Positions 16,603 to 27,603 of a DNA stretch of 40,640 bases are shown in pieces. The translations under genes and the position numbers were made by a program. The stretch covers positions 1 through 40,640 of the forward strand of contig JAFUXH010000151.1 in the NCBI GenBank assembly GCA_017470945.1, read 5' to 3'. Origin of the DNA: Clostridia bacterium (lineage in GTDB: Bacteria; Bacillota; Clostridia; Christensenellales; Aristaeellaceae). The stretch's first letter is position 1, and each line of letters begins with the position of its first letter. Under the pieces are notes generated by a model, which saw nothing but the letters and a program-made list of their open reading frames with translations, was not told the DNA's origin and made no database searches.

Positions 16603-18204
16603 TCATTTCTGAAAGCGGAACACATTCCAGGACAGCCTGGGCAGCACGGCTTCGCACACGCCCTTGTCAAACGCGGTATCCATCACTTCCCGGGGGATCA
16701 GCACGTCCGGCCGTTCGTAGGAATTCCGGGCGTCGGGGTCGCCGCTGCTCAGGCAGGTGTGACCCAGGAACTTCCATTGCGCAAAGCCCCGCACGTCCAG
16801 GGTGAACTGCTGGGCGTCCTCCCAATCGGCGTTGAGCACGAACACCGTCAATTCATTTTCTTCCTTGTTCAGGGCGGCGGCGGCCTGGATGTAATCCACG
16901 TTTTCAAAGCCGACGTACTGGTTCATATCGTCGAGGGCGTAGCCCTCCACCTGGTACTGCTCGCACGTTACCACCGGCCTGAGCGACGTGCCGGTGGCCC
17001 AACGGATCATCTGGGTGAAGGGGTAGTATGCGGCGCCCTTCCACACGTGCTCCCGGTCGGTCATGCACAGATCGCCCAGACCGCCGGTGGCGCAGCCGAT
17101 CTTCACCCGGTCGGCGTGGCGCAGCAGCGTCAACAGCACCGTGCAGGTGCCCAGCGTGCGCAGCATTTCCCCGGAAAGCGGGGCACGGCGGCGGGTGCTC
17201 CAATCGTCGGGGTCGTGGCGCACATACGTTTGATCGGGGTCGAAGGAATAGAACGTCCAGGCGGGGGTGCGCCCGTTCATGCCCCAGTGGGCCTTGCCCG
17301 CGGGCCGGGTCATGGACCCGTATTCATCCAGCGACAGCATCATCGTTTTGCCGACCCGCAGCTTGGTTTTCACGTAGTCGCACAGGCTGATTTCCGTTTG
17401 GATGTATTGCTCGAACGCCTGGTAGCCCGCCAGCAGGGCGGCCACATTGCCCGTGGGGGCGGAGTGGTAATGGTGCATGGAAATGTAATCCACCGTTTCG
17501 TAGCAGGCTTCCAGCACCTGCCGATCCCATTCCGGATAGTGGCTCAGGAAGGGGGAGGAGGATACGCAGGCGGCGGTTTCGATGGTGGGATCGATGAATT
17601 TCATGGCCTTTGATGTCTCGTGGGCCAGCACGCCGTAGCCGGCGGGGTTCTTTTCCCAGGAGGCGATCTGCCAGGGGCCGTCCATTTCGTTGCCCAGATA
17701 CCAGGTTTTCACCTTGTAGGGGGCGGCGTGGCCGTTTTGCCTGCGCAGGTCGGACCAGTAGGTGCCCCTTTCGAAATTGGTGTATTCCACGATGTCGGCG
17801 GCGTCGCTCAGGGTGCCGGTGCCCAGGTTCACGGTGTAGAGGGCCTCGGCCCCCACCCGTTCCGCCCAGCGCAGGTATTCATCGTGGCCCACGTCGTTGG
17901 GGATAAATTGGTGCCAGGCCAGGTCCAGGCGGGTCTTTCGCTGCGCCCGGGGCCCGATGGAATCCTTCCAATTCCAGCCGGACACGAAGTTGCCGCCCGG
18001 CAGGCGCACCGAGGGTAGCCCGGCGGCGCGCAGGCCGTCCATGAAATCCCGCCGCAGGCCCAGGTCGTCCGCCGTGGGATGCTTGGGATTGTACATGCTT
18101 CCGTTGACCATGGAGCCGATGGGCTCCAGGAACGCCCCGAACAGCCGGGGGGAGATTTCGCCGATCCGGAAGGAGGGATGCAGCGTCAGCTTAGCTTTTC
18201 TCAT
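16603..18204 (-). CDS. Glycoside hydrolase family 51, probable alpha-L-arabinofuranosidase
   Basis: A 533-residue cytoplasmic enzyme. The TIM barrel carries the GH51 residues Glu173 in YLGNEMDG (acid/base) and Glu294 in LSLDEYGS (nucleophile); FGAFLEPIG and VRLPGGNFVSGWNWKDSIGP are characteristic N-terminal blocks. A beta-sandwich follows at the C-terminus (about 410-533). It should release terminal arabinofuranose from arabinoxylan, arabinan or arabinosylated xyloglucan oligosaccharides. The ATG at 18204 follows GAGG and begins right where GH51 homology starts; the open frame before it is noise. It lies 62 bases behind the divergent GH95 gene, separated by an RNA hairpin. No arabinose isomerase or ribulokinase is in the window. 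Confidence 0.92.
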   Translation of the reverse strand: MRKAKLTLHPSFRIGEISPRLFGAFLEPIGSMVNGSMYNPKHPTADDLGLRRDFMDGLRAAGLPSVRLPGGNFVSGWNWKDSIGPRAQRKTRLDLAWHQFIPNDVGHDEYLRWAERVGAEALYTVNLGTGTLSDAADIVEYTNFERGTYWSDLRRQNGHAAPYKVKTWYLGNEMDGPWQIASWEKNPAGYGVLAHETSKAMKFIDPTIETAACVSSSPFLSHYPEWDRQVLEACYETVDYISMHHYHSAPTGNVAALLAGYQAFEQYIQTEISLCDYVKTKLRVGKTMMLSLDEYGSMTRPAGKAHWGMNGRTPAWTFYSFDPDQTYVRHDPDDWSTRRRAPLSGEMLRTLGTCTVLLTLLRHADRVKIGCATGGLGDLCMTDREHVWKGAAYYPFTQMIRWATGTSLRPVVTCEQYQVEGYALDDMNQYVGFENVDYIQAAAALNKEENELTVFVLNADWEDAQQFTLDVRGFAQWKFLGHTCLSSGDPDARNSYERPDVLIPREVMDTAFDKGVCEAVLPRLSWNVFRFQK

Positions 18205-18219
18205 GGCAGCCTCATTTCC

Positions 18220-18256
18220 GGGGCGAAGGGGGAAGCAAGATGCCGCCCCTTGCCCC
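18220..18256 (-). other. RNA hairpin between GH95-like and GH51 genes
   Basis: On the minus strand GGGGCAAGGGG (18256-18246) pairs with CCCCTT and GCCCC (18220-18231), giving 11 base pairs with one bulged C. No T-tract follows, so it looks like a processing or stability element inside the operon and not a terminator. Confidence 0.45.
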
Positions 18257-18266
18257 TCATAGATGG

Positions 18267-20693
18267 TTAGAACAGGATTTCGATGTTGGTTTCTTCGTCC
18301 TTCCGGAAGGCGAACGCCGCGTGATCGCCGGTCATCGGCAGTTCCTTGCCGTTCACCAGGATGCGGCAGCCCTCCCTGCGGCAGCGCAGGGTGAGGGTTT
18401 GATCCCGGTGGGAGGTGATGCTGGCCCGCAGGCCCTTTTCGGTCCACGCCATGTGGTTCAGCTTGGCGAAGGTATACAGCCACACGCCGTCGATGGCGCC
18501 TTCCATCATGTTCTGCGGCATGGCGGGCAGGAATTCGATGACGCCCGGCATGCTGAACACGCACATTTCCACCAGGAAGGCGGGCACGGCGCCCTGCAGA
18601 TCGGGGAACACGCCCCGGTAGGGGAAGTGGCTGGTTTGCAGGGTGCGGCGCACGAAGCCGTGGTTGAACAGCTGGCTCAGGTTCTGCACGGCCTCCTCCA
18701 TATCCTTCAGGCGGATGGCGGTGAAGGCCCGGTGAATGATGCCGTGGGCGGAATCATCCTGCTGGCCGCGCTTGCGGTTGGAAATGATGATGGCCTCCGT
18801 CAATTCGGGCTCCGATTCCGGGGTGATGGCCCGGCCCGGCCACACGTCGTAATGGTGGGATACGTGGCGGTGATTGTAGTTCTCCTCGATGGTGGGCCAG
18901 GCCCATTCCTTCAGGCCGCCCTCCTGATCCAGCAGGTAGGTGGGCAGGGAAGCCAATTGCGCCTCCCAATGGGGGATCTGATCTTCCTTGATGCCCAGGG
19001 TTTTGCAGCCGTCGATCAGGTTGGTCAGGATCTCCCGGCAAATGGCGATATCCATCACCGAATTGATGCGGGTGGGGTTGATGCTGGCGCAGGTGACGGT
19101 TTCATAGCCGGGGTTGGGGGTGGGATCCTCGGGGGAGAAGGAGGGATAGAAGATCACCTTGCCGTCCGGCCCCCGGTCGCAGGCGTAATCCTCAAAGAAC
19201 AGCGCCATTTCCTCGTAGGCGGGGATCAGGCGGTCCCGCAGGAAATCCTTGTCGCCGGTCACCAGATAATAGCCCCACAGCTCGTTGTAGATCCAGCCCA
19301 GGCACCCCGTCCAGCAATAATGGGGATAGGTGCGGGAGAAGTGGTAGTACAAGCCGGAATCCGGGTCGCAGTGCACGCTGGCCAGCAGGCCCCGGGCGCC
19401 GAAAAGCAGGCGGGCGTTGGTGCGGAAATCGTCGAACTTGGTTTCGTAATACCGGAAATATACGTCCATTTCGTCGAACAGGCCGGTATTGTTGCCGGCG
19501 CACACCTGCAGATTGGTGTTGATGTTGTGCTGCCCCATCATGGGGGGCAGGGCGCCGGTTTCATAGATCTGGAAGAAGCGGCCCATATCGTACAGCTTAT
19601 CCATCAGCGTGGGGTCCAGCTCTTCCTTGCTGTGGGTGCGGCGGAGCAATTCCTCGCCGGATAATACGTTATCTTCTTTTTTGCCCAGGTGGATGCGGGA
19701 GCGATCCATCTTGCCGCCGATGATCGTTTCGTTGGCGGCCAGCATGCGGTCAAAATCCACCGCCATGGCCGACAGCGCTTCGCACACCGGCTTGGCGCAT
19801 TCGAAGGAAAAATCGCTTTCAAATTTGACGATCTTGCTGACCACGATCAGGCTGTCGGCCCCCGTCAGGCGCACGCCTTTTTCCTTCGCCTCCATGCGCC
19901 CGCCCTGGGGCAGGAAGCGGATGGCGGCTACGAAGCCCTTCTTCCCAAAATCGGGGTTGTAGGCCCAGGCCAGGGTGATCATGTGATCGGTTACGGTCAA
20001 TTCATGGGTGCTGCCGGTAAAGGGCTGCTTGAACACCGCGTTGCCATGGCGGAAGGGACGGCCCGGCGGCGTGATGTCGATATCCAGGTCCAATTGCCCC
20101 TGGGGGGCGGTAAAGCGGTTCACGATGACGCCGCCCTCGTAAGCGGCGAAGCTGTCGCTGCGGTAGCTGCCCCGGTCGTTGGTCCACAGGGCGGTGATCA
20201 TGCCGTTCTGCATATCCAGATACCGCAGGTAATCCCACGTATCGGGGCGCTCCGGCTGCTTGAAGGAAAGCCAGAAGGCGGTGTGCAGCCGGGGGGAGCC
20301 GGTGGGGTAGAGGATCTTGTTGTCAAAATTCATGTATTTGTCAAAGCCGGCTTTTTTCTGCGCTTCATCCAGCAAAGCGTCGGTTTCCTCCGGCTTGCCA
20401 TGCAGCAGCAATGACCGGATGCGGGGCAGATAGGGCCTCAGATCAGGGGGCAGGGGCGTTTTTTCCCACAGGGGCTCGTACAGCATTTCCTGGGTATAGC
20501 TGATTTCTTCGGTGTAGGGGCGGCCGGAGGCCTGCACCCGCAATTCGCCGTTGCCGGTGATGAAATCATCGGAAGGCTCCTGCGCAGGAGAGATGGAACA
20601 GATATTGTGCTCAGGCAGAATGCCGCTTCGTTTTTCGGCTGGGATATACGCATAGGGATAAGACATTTTCGCAAAGTCAATAGACACACGCAT
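18267..20693 (-). CDS. Divergent glycoside hydrolase family 95-like protein
   Basis: An 808-residue cytoplasmic enzyme built like GH95 (N-terminal beta domain about 1-280, helical (alpha/alpha)6 barrel about 350-720, C-terminal beta domain). The pair NIN (Asn390, Asn392) and the SPE motif (Glu522 in YPSFSPED) stand where GH95 alpha-L-fucosidases keep their water-activating asparagines and general acid, and NHRHVSHHYDVWPG matches the GH95 H-x-S-H block. However, the usual M-N-Y-W-P-A-E after the asparagines reads LQVCAGN, and the N-terminus keeps only GNGELRV of the G-N-G-x-L-G-A-M start. Substrate may be L-fucose, L-galactose or another sugar. The ATG at 20693 follows AAAAAAGGAGAG closely. 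It lies directly behind the binding-protein gene. Confidence 0.75.
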   Translation of the reverse strand: MRVSIDFAKMSYPYAYIPAEKRSGILPEHNICSISPAQEPSDDFITGNGELRVQASGRPYTEEISYTQEMLYEPLWEKTPLPPDLRPYLPRIRSLLLHGKPEETDALLDEAQKKAGFDKYMNFDNKILYPTGSPRLHTAFWLSFKQPERPDTWDYLRYLDMQNGMITALWTNDRGSYRSDSFAAYEGGVIVNRFTAPQGQLDLDIDITPPGRPFRHGNAVFKQPFTGSTHELTVTDHMITLAWAYNPDFGKKGFVAAIRFLPQGGRMEAKEKGVRLTGADSLIVVSKIVKFESDFSFECAKPVCEALSAMAVDFDRMLAANETIIGGKMDRSRIHLGKKEDNVLSGEELLRRTHSKEELDPTLMDKLYDMGRFFQIYETGALPPMMGQHNINTNLQVCAGNNTGLFDEMDVYFRYYETKFDDFRTNARLLFGARGLLASVHCDPDSGLYYHFSRTYPHYCWTGCLGWIYNELWGYYLVTGDKDFLRDRLIPAYEEMALFFEDYACDRGPDGKVIFYPSFSPEDPTPNPGYETVTCASINPTRINSVMDIAICREILTNLIDGCKTLGIKEDQIPHWEAQLASLPTYLLDQEGGLKEWAWPTIEENYNHRHVSHHYDVWPGRAITPESEPELTEAIIISNRKRGQQDDSAHGIIHRAFTAIRLKDMEEAVQNLSQLFNHGFVRRTLQTSHFPYRGVFPDLQGAVPAFLVEMCVFSMPGVIEFLPAMPQNMMEGAIDGVWLYTFAKLNHMAWTEKGLRASITSHRDQTLTLRCRREGCRILVNGKELPMTGDHAAFAFRKDEETNIEILF

Positions 20694-20712
20694 CTCTCCT
20701 TTTTTGTTAATT

Positions 20713-20736
20713 GCGGGGCGCCAAATGGCGCCCCGC
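20713..20736 (-). other. Strong RNA hairpin behind the solute-binding protein gene
   Basis: A perfect 10-bp GC stem (GCGGGGCGCC, GGCGCCCCGC) with a four-base loop lies between the binding-protein stop (20756) and the GH95 start (20693). On the transcribed strand A-rich sequence follows, not T, so it is not a standard terminator. Such hairpins protect the upstream message end and raise the level of binding protein over downstream enzymes. Confidence 0.6.
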
Positions 20737-20755
20737 ATGTCGCTGTGATGTTGGA

Positions 20756-22384
20756 TCAGCGGCTCAGATAACGGTCGTAAGCGCTTTGATAAGCATCGAT
20801 GGCATCCTGAATGCCCATGGATTTCACCTGGCTGATCAGGGTGTCCAATTCCTCCACGGGCTTCTTGCCGGTGATCACGGACAGATACACCTCAGAAACC
20901 GCGGTGTTCACGTCGGTGATGATGCGGGAGTAGGTCTCCTGCTCGTCGGCATTCAGGGCGAAGGAGGGCAGATCCAGGCTGGTATCGGACAGGGCGTAGT
21001 TCTTATGGGTGGCGATCTGATCCGGCACCACCAGGTTCATGGAGCCCCAGGCTTCGTAGCTCATGGCCTTGGGCCAGGCGCCCAGGGTGGGCAGAGCATA
21101 CTTGAACACGGCGTCGGCCATGCCGTAATCGGGATCGTTGGTGACGGCTTCGGTCCAGGTATGGTTGCCTTCGGCATCCTTGGTGTAGGACAGGCCTTCC
21201 ACGCCCCAGTTGATCAGTTCGCTGCCTTCTTCGGAGTAGAGGTAGTTGATCAGCTCCAGGCACTTGTCGATGTGGCCGTTTTTGACGGCGGCGGTGGTGA
21301 TGACGGTGGGCTGGTTGGCGCCGGCGAAGCTCACCATGGCGTTGTCGCTGTCATAGGTGTAGGGCACGCCGTCGATGCCCTTCATGGGCACCATGCCGTA
21401 GATGCACACGTCGTCGGGGTTGCCGTAGCCATTGTCGGTCAGGGTCTGCTGGATGGAAGCTTCCCAGCCCTGCACGCTGTCGGGGAAGCAGAAGAACACG
21501 CCCACCTTGTCGCCGGTGATCTTGGCGGCCCAGGGATCGTATTTCTGGCTGACGAATTCCTCGTCCACCAGGCCTTCTTCATACCACTTGCGCATGGTTT
21601 CCACATAGGATTTGAAGTTGGCGCCGTCGTTCAGTTCGGTCCAGTAGGTGATCTTGCCGGACAGGGGATCGCGGTACATCTGGTTGACCTTCAGGGAGAA
21701 GGCGGCGGCCAGGGTGTCGGCGCCGGGATGCACGGTGCCCCACCAGTTGCAGCAGCTGAAGGGGATTTCATCGTTGGGATCGCCATTGCCGTTGGCGTCG
21801 TTTTCTTTGAAGGCCTTCATCACGGCGTAGAGCTCATCCACGGTGGTGGGCACTTCCAGGTTCAGCCGGTCCAGCCAGTCCTTGCGGATGGCATAGCCCC
21901 AGTAAGCGGAACGGGCGATGTTGGGCTCCCAGTGGCAGAAGGTGACGATGGAACCGTCGTCCTGGGTCACGGCCCGGCGCACGTCGGCGTTTTCTTCGAT
22001 CACCTTAAACCAGTTGGGCACCTTTTCCTTGTATTCGGGGATTTCGCTGATGGGCACGATCACGCCGTCTTCCACGCCGGCGATGGCGCCGCCGGAATAC
22101 TGCGTCCAGTCGAAGAACAGCAGGTCCGGATATTCGCCGGATACCAGCATGGCGTTCACGGCGGTGTTGTAGTCATCGGAGGAGGCGGGGCCCAGGATGG
22201 TCAATTTGATGTTCAGGCGGTTTTCCAGTTCCTTGACCCAGGCGGTGTCGCTGTAATAAGCGACGGAGTTACGGCTCAGTTCCTGACGGAAATAGGTGAT
22301 TTCAATGGGTTCTTCCGCCAGCGCGAAGGGAACGGCGGTCAGCAGCAGCGCGACCACGCACAGGAGCGACAGGATTTTTTTCAT
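20756..22384 (-). CDS. Extracellular solute-binding protein of an oligosaccharide ABC transporter
   Basis: A 542-residue secreted or surface receptor of the large LplA-like class. The signal peptide is residues 1-24 (cleavage after FALA); there is no lipobox cysteine. Typical marks are EYPDLLFFDW, the Ca2+-binding-like loop DANGNGDPNDEIPF near residue 200, and long C-terminal repeats of helix. It should capture oligosaccharides and deliver them to the LplB/YtcP permeases encoded just upstream in the same transcript. The ATG at 22384 follows AAAAAAGGAGG. The ATPase subunit is absent and is probably a shared MsmX-type protein elsewhere. Strong hairpins on both sides of the gene suggest raised message stability. 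Confidence 0.9.
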   Translation of the reverse strand: MKKILSLLCVVALLLTAVPFALAEEPIEITYFRQELSRNSVAYYSDTAWVKELENRLNIKLTILGPASSDDYNTAVNAMLVSGEYPDLLFFDWTQYSGGAIAGVEDGVIVPISEIPEYKEKVPNWFKVIEENADVRRAVTQDDGSIVTFCHWEPNIARSAYWGYAIRKDWLDRLNLEVPTTVDELYAVMKAFKENDANGNGDPNDEIPFSCCNWWGTVHPGADTLAAAFSLKVNQMYRDPLSGKITYWTELNDGANFKSYVETMRKWYEEGLVDEEFVSQKYDPWAAKITGDKVGVFFCFPDSVQGWEASIQQTLTDNGYGNPDDVCIYGMVPMKGIDGVPYTYDSDNAMVSFAGANQPTVITTAAVKNGHIDKCLELINYLYSEEGSELINWGVEGLSYTKDAEGNHTWTEAVTNDPDYGMADAVFKYALPTLGAWPKAMSYEAWGSMNLVVPDQIATHKNYALSDTSLDLPSFALNADEQETYSRIITDVNTAVSEVYLSVITGKKPVEELDTLISQVKSMGIQDAIDAYQSAYDRYLSR

Positions 22385-22412
22385 GGGGTTGGACCTCCTT
22401 TTTTATTTACGT

Positions 22413-22432
22413 CATGGCGCTTCGCGGCCATG
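22413..22432 (-). other. Small RNA hairpin ahead of the solute-binding protein gene
   Basis: CATGGC and GCCATG arms with an 8-base loop lie in the 75-base gap between the YtcP-type permease and the binding-protein start. No T-tract follows on the transcribed strand. It may mark an mRNA processing site; weak evidence. Confidence 0.35.
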
Positions 22433-22459
22433 CATCGTACGGGAAAGGGAAAACGGGGA

Positions 22460-23410
22460 TCAGCCTTTCAGCGCGCCGATCATGACGCCCTTGGTGAAGT
22501 ATTTTTGCAGGAAGGGATACACGCAGATGATGGGGATGACGGATACCATGATGGTCGCGTATTTCAGCAGCATGCGGGTGGCCTGATCCTCGCCCGAGCG
22601 GTTGCTGCTGCCGCTGCCCGCGGCGGCGGATACGTCGTTGTTCACCACGATCTGCCGCAGCACCATTTGCAGCGGCTGCTTTTTGCCGTCCTGGATGTAA
22701 AGCAGGGCGTTGGTCCAGCTGTTCCAGTAGCCCACCACGATGAACAGGCCGATGGCGGCCAGCGTGGGCACGATCAGGGGGATCAGGATGCGGATGAGGA
22801 TGGTCAATTCGTTGGCCCCGTCCAATTCGGCGGATTCCGTCATCTCCTGGGGGATGCCCATGATGGCGGTGCGCAGGATGATCACGTAGTAGGTGCTGAT
22901 CAGGCCGGGGATGATCAGGGACCACAGGGAATCCAGCAGGCCCACTTCCTTCACGATCAGATAGGTGGGGATCATGCCGCCGTTGAAATACATGGTGAAT
23001 ACGGCGGCGAAGGTGAAGAAGCCGTGCAGCATGCTGTTCTTTTTGCTCAGCACGAAGGCGAACAGCAGCGAGGAGATCAGGGTGCAGGCCGTGCCCACCG
23101 TGGCCAGGAACAGGGTGACGCCGTAGCCGTTCCAGATGGCGCGGTAATTCAGCACAAACTGATAGCCCTTGATGGAAAAGCCCAGCGGCGATAGCAAAAT
23201 GCCCTGATGGGAGGACAATTTCAGCGGCTCGCTCAGGGAGGCGTAGAGCACGTACAGGAAGGGGTACACCGTGATCACCATCAGCAGCAGCATGAACAGG
23301 ATGTTGACCACGTCGAACACCCGGCTGCCCACGGAGGGGCGGCCGTAATGCCAGGCGCCCCGGTGATTGTCGTGAGGGATCGCTTCTTTGGTTTTTCGAC
23401 CGAATTTCAT
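22460..23410 (-). CDS. Carbohydrate ABC transporter permease, YtcP-like (MalG type)
   Basis: A 316-residue inner-membrane protein with six predicted transmembrane helices. The cytoplasmic EAA loop that contacts the ATPase reads EMTESAELDGANELTILIRI, followed by IPLIVPTLA. The N-terminal block YPFLYVLYASLSEP and the C-terminal GVMIGALKG are typical of the YtcP class that pairs with LplB. The ATG at 23410 is preferred over the one at 23416: AGGAGG lies only one base from the first and seven from the second. It follows LplB after 13 bases and forms the membrane channel with it. An Asn- and Ser-rich insertion (VVNNDVSAAAGSGSSNRSG) lies in the last periplasmic loop. Confidence 0.93.
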   Translation of the reverse strand: MKFGRKTKEAIPHDNHRGAWHYGRPSVGSRVFDVVNILFMLLLMVITVYPFLYVLYASLSEPLKLSSHQGILLSPLGFSIKGYQFVLNYRAIWNGYGVTLFLATVGTACTLISSLLFAFVLSKKNSMLHGFFTFAAVFTMYFNGGMIPTYLIVKEVGLLDSLWSLIIPGLISTYYVIILRTAIMGIPQEMTESAELDGANELTILIRILIPLIVPTLAAIGLFIVVGYWNSWTNALLYIQDGKKQPLQMVLRQIVVNNDVSAAAGSGSSNRSGEDQATRMLLKYATIMVSVIPIICVYPFLQKYFTKGVMIGALKG

Positions 23411-23423
23411 GCTCATCCCTCCT

Positions 23424-24368
23424 TTACCACAGCGATACGTCGCTGACCTTGCGGCTCAGGGCGTTCACGGCCACCAGCAGGATGAAATTGAACACGGAAT
23501 TGAACAGGCCCACGGCGGTGGCGTAGCTGTAATTGCCCTTTTGCAGGCCGTAGCGATACACGAAGGAGGAAATCACATCCGCCGTTTCGTAGATGGTTTC
23601 GTTGTACAGCAGGATGATCTTTTCAAATCCCACGCTGAGCATGTTGCCGATTTTCAGGATCAGCATGATGATCACGGTGGGCAGGATGCCGGGGATGGTG
23701 ACATGGATCACCCGGCCGAAGCGGTTGCAGCCGTCGATGGCCGCGGCGTCGTACAGATCGGCGTTGACGCCGCCCAGGGCCGACAGGTAGATGATGGAGC
23801 CGTAGCCCACGCCCTGCCAGATGCCGGTGCCCACGTAAATGGGCCGGAAGTAGCTGGGCTCCTGCATGAACAGCACCCGGGTGCCGCCCAGGGCGATGAT
23901 GATCTGGTTGATCACGCCGCTGGAGGAGAAGAAATCCAGAATGATGCCGCACACGACCACCTGGGAAATGAAGTGGGGCAGGTAGGTGACCGTCTGCACC
24001 GCCCGCTTGTAGGTGTTGGAGCGCAGCTCGTTGAGCAGCAGCGCCAGGATGATGGGGGCGGGGAAGCCGAAGATCAGGTCGATCACGTTGATCAGCAGGG
24101 TGTTGCGCAGCAGCCTGCCGAAGTAATAGCCGTTGAAGAACTGATCAAAGTATTTGTACCAGGGGTTGGCCCATTTGCTGCCGAAGATGCCCCGGGCTGC
24201 CCGGAAATCCTTGAAGGCGATGACGATGCCGCCCATGGGCAGATAGCAGAAAACGACGTAGTAGGCCAGGCACAGGAAGCCGATCAGATAGACCAGCTTG
24301 TAGCGCTTGAGATCCTGGGCCAGGCGTTTGCCGAATGACTTTTTGGGAATCACATGCCTTTCGGCCAT
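23424..24368 (-). CDS. Carbohydrate ABC transporter permease, LplB-like (MalF type)
   Basis: A 314-residue inner-membrane protein with six helices. Diagnostic LplB blocks are YYVVFCYLPMGGIVIAFKDF near the start, TYLPHFISQVVV in the middle, and the EAA loop DLYDAAAIDGCNRFGRVIHV with IPGILPT. It forms the translocation pore with the YtcP-type partner and takes substrate from the binding protein at 20756-22384. The start at 24368 (MAERHV) lies where family similarity begins and follows GGAGG-rich sequence; an ATG at 24431 would add 21 low-complexity residues and directly touch the preceding stop. Sixty-three bases separate it from the flavoprotein gene upstream. Confidence 0.92.
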   Translation of the reverse strand: MAERHVIPKKSFGKRLAQDLKRYKLVYLIGFLCLAYYVVFCYLPMGGIVIAFKDFRAARGIFGSKWANPWYKYFDQFFNGYYFGRLLRNTLLINVIDLIFGFPAPIILALLLNELRSNTYKRAVQTVTYLPHFISQVVVCGIILDFFSSSGVINQIIIALGGTRVLFMQEPSYFRPIYVGTGIWQGVGYGSIIYLSALGGVNADLYDAAAIDGCNRFGRVIHVTIPGILPTVIIMLILKIGNMLSVGFEKIILLYNETIYETADVISSFVYRYGLQKGNYSYATAVGLFNSVFNFILLVAVNALSRKVSDVSLW

Positions 24369-24431
24369 GCCTCCCTCACCTCCCTTGTCCGATTGCGCCG
24401 GGGTGTCGGCGAGTTGTTGCAATGGATGCAA

Positions 24432-24827
24432 TCAGAATGTCTGTGTGACGGGGGCTTCGGTGAAGGAGCTGATCACGGCCTCGCCCTGCGCCAGATAGAA
24501 TACTTCCATTTTGCCGTCGTCCGCGCTGTACATGTTTTTCAGGCTGGGATTGGCTTCCAGCATGTGCTCCTTGGCCTCCCTGCGGGGATCCACCACCGCC
24601 CGGGCGGCCACCCGGATCCACTTCCCGTCCGCGCTCATGGCGCAGATTTCCACCTGCGGGTTTTCCTTGAGCTGGGCGAACACGGGCTTTTGATTGCTGG
24701 TGATCAGGTACAGCTTGCCTTCAAATTCATCCAGCGCACCGAAGGGACGCACCCGGGGCTGCTTTCCTTCCGCGGTTGTCAGGTAAAACGTGCCGCAGGC
24801 GCGAAGGAACTCCATCCAATTGCTCAT
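24432..24827 (-). CDS. Pyridoxamine 5'-phosphate oxidase-family (split-barrel flavin-binding) protein
   Basis: A 131-residue cytoplasmic protein of the small PNPOx-like split-barrel family. Matching blocks are FYLTTAEGKQPRVRPFGALDEFEGKLYLITSNQKPVFAQL near the N-terminus and the later GKWIRVAARAVV strand. Members bind FMN, F420 or heme and catalyse diverse reductions; true pyridoxamine oxidase is longer (about 210 residues), so vitamin B6 synthesis is unlikely. The ATG at 24827 follows AAAGGAG. It sits between the CE1-type esterase and the permeases, 19 and 63 bases away, so it is co-transcribed with oligosaccharide uptake; a link to the aromatic or acyl group released by the esterase is only a guess. 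Confidence 0.8.
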   Translation of the reverse strand: MSNWMEFLRACGTFYLTTAEGKQPRVRPFGALDEFEGKLYLITSNQKPVFAQLKENPQVEICAMSADGKWIRVAARAVVDPRREAKEHMLEANPSLKNMYSADDGKMEVFYLAQGEAVISSFTEAPVTQTF

Positions 24828-24846
24828 GGCGCTTCATCTCCTTTTT

Positions 24847-27362
<2,516 letters not shown>

Positions 27363-27396
27363 AGCGTTTCCTTTCTCGGTGCCGGGGGTTTTTAAA

Positions 27397-27414
27397 ATCC
27401 GAAACGTTTCACAA
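27397..27414 (-). promoter_or_regulatory. LacI-type operator before GH4
   Basis: The 18-mer ATCCGAAACGTTTCACAA with perfect palindromic core GAAACGTTTC (27401-27410) lies 39 bases before the GH4 start. The same 18 bases occur at 33707-33724 before GH3. The T-G-A-A-A-C-G-T-T-T-C core with central CG is typical of LacI-family operators. Confidence 0.8.
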
Positions 27415-27474
27415 AATGCGACTGACGAAGCATCCACTTCACGGACCGGGGACATTCATTTGTTCGATACCCTA

Positions 27475-27503
27475 TTTATACGCCTGACGGCCCGGAAAGT
27501 AAA
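27475..27503 (-). promoter_or_regulatory. Probable promoter of the GH4-led operon
   Basis: On the minus strand: TTTACT (27503-27498), 17 bases, TATAAA (27480-27475). The predicted start near 27468 gives a leader of about 105 bases with the operator about 60 bases inside it, so a bound repressor would act as a roadblock. The -35 fits only 4 of 6. Confidence 0.5.
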
Positions 27504-27603
27504 TATGCAAAACTTATATTCGGGATAATTTTCGCCAATTTATACATAGAAAGCGTCGTTTTGCCCATTTTGCTCGGTAGAAATGTGCAATTCTTTTTCG
27601 GAT

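Noticed and set aside
24432-24827. Pyridoxamine 5'-phosphate oxidase (pdxH)
   Set aside because: At 131 residues it is far shorter than PdxH and lacks its C-terminal region; only the split-barrel family can be claimed.
27397-27414. CcpA cre site
   Set aside because: cre sites have the pattern T-G-x-A-A-x-C-G-x-T-x-x-C-A with one more base on each side of the central CG; here GAAACGTTTC is tighter, as in other LacI-family operators.
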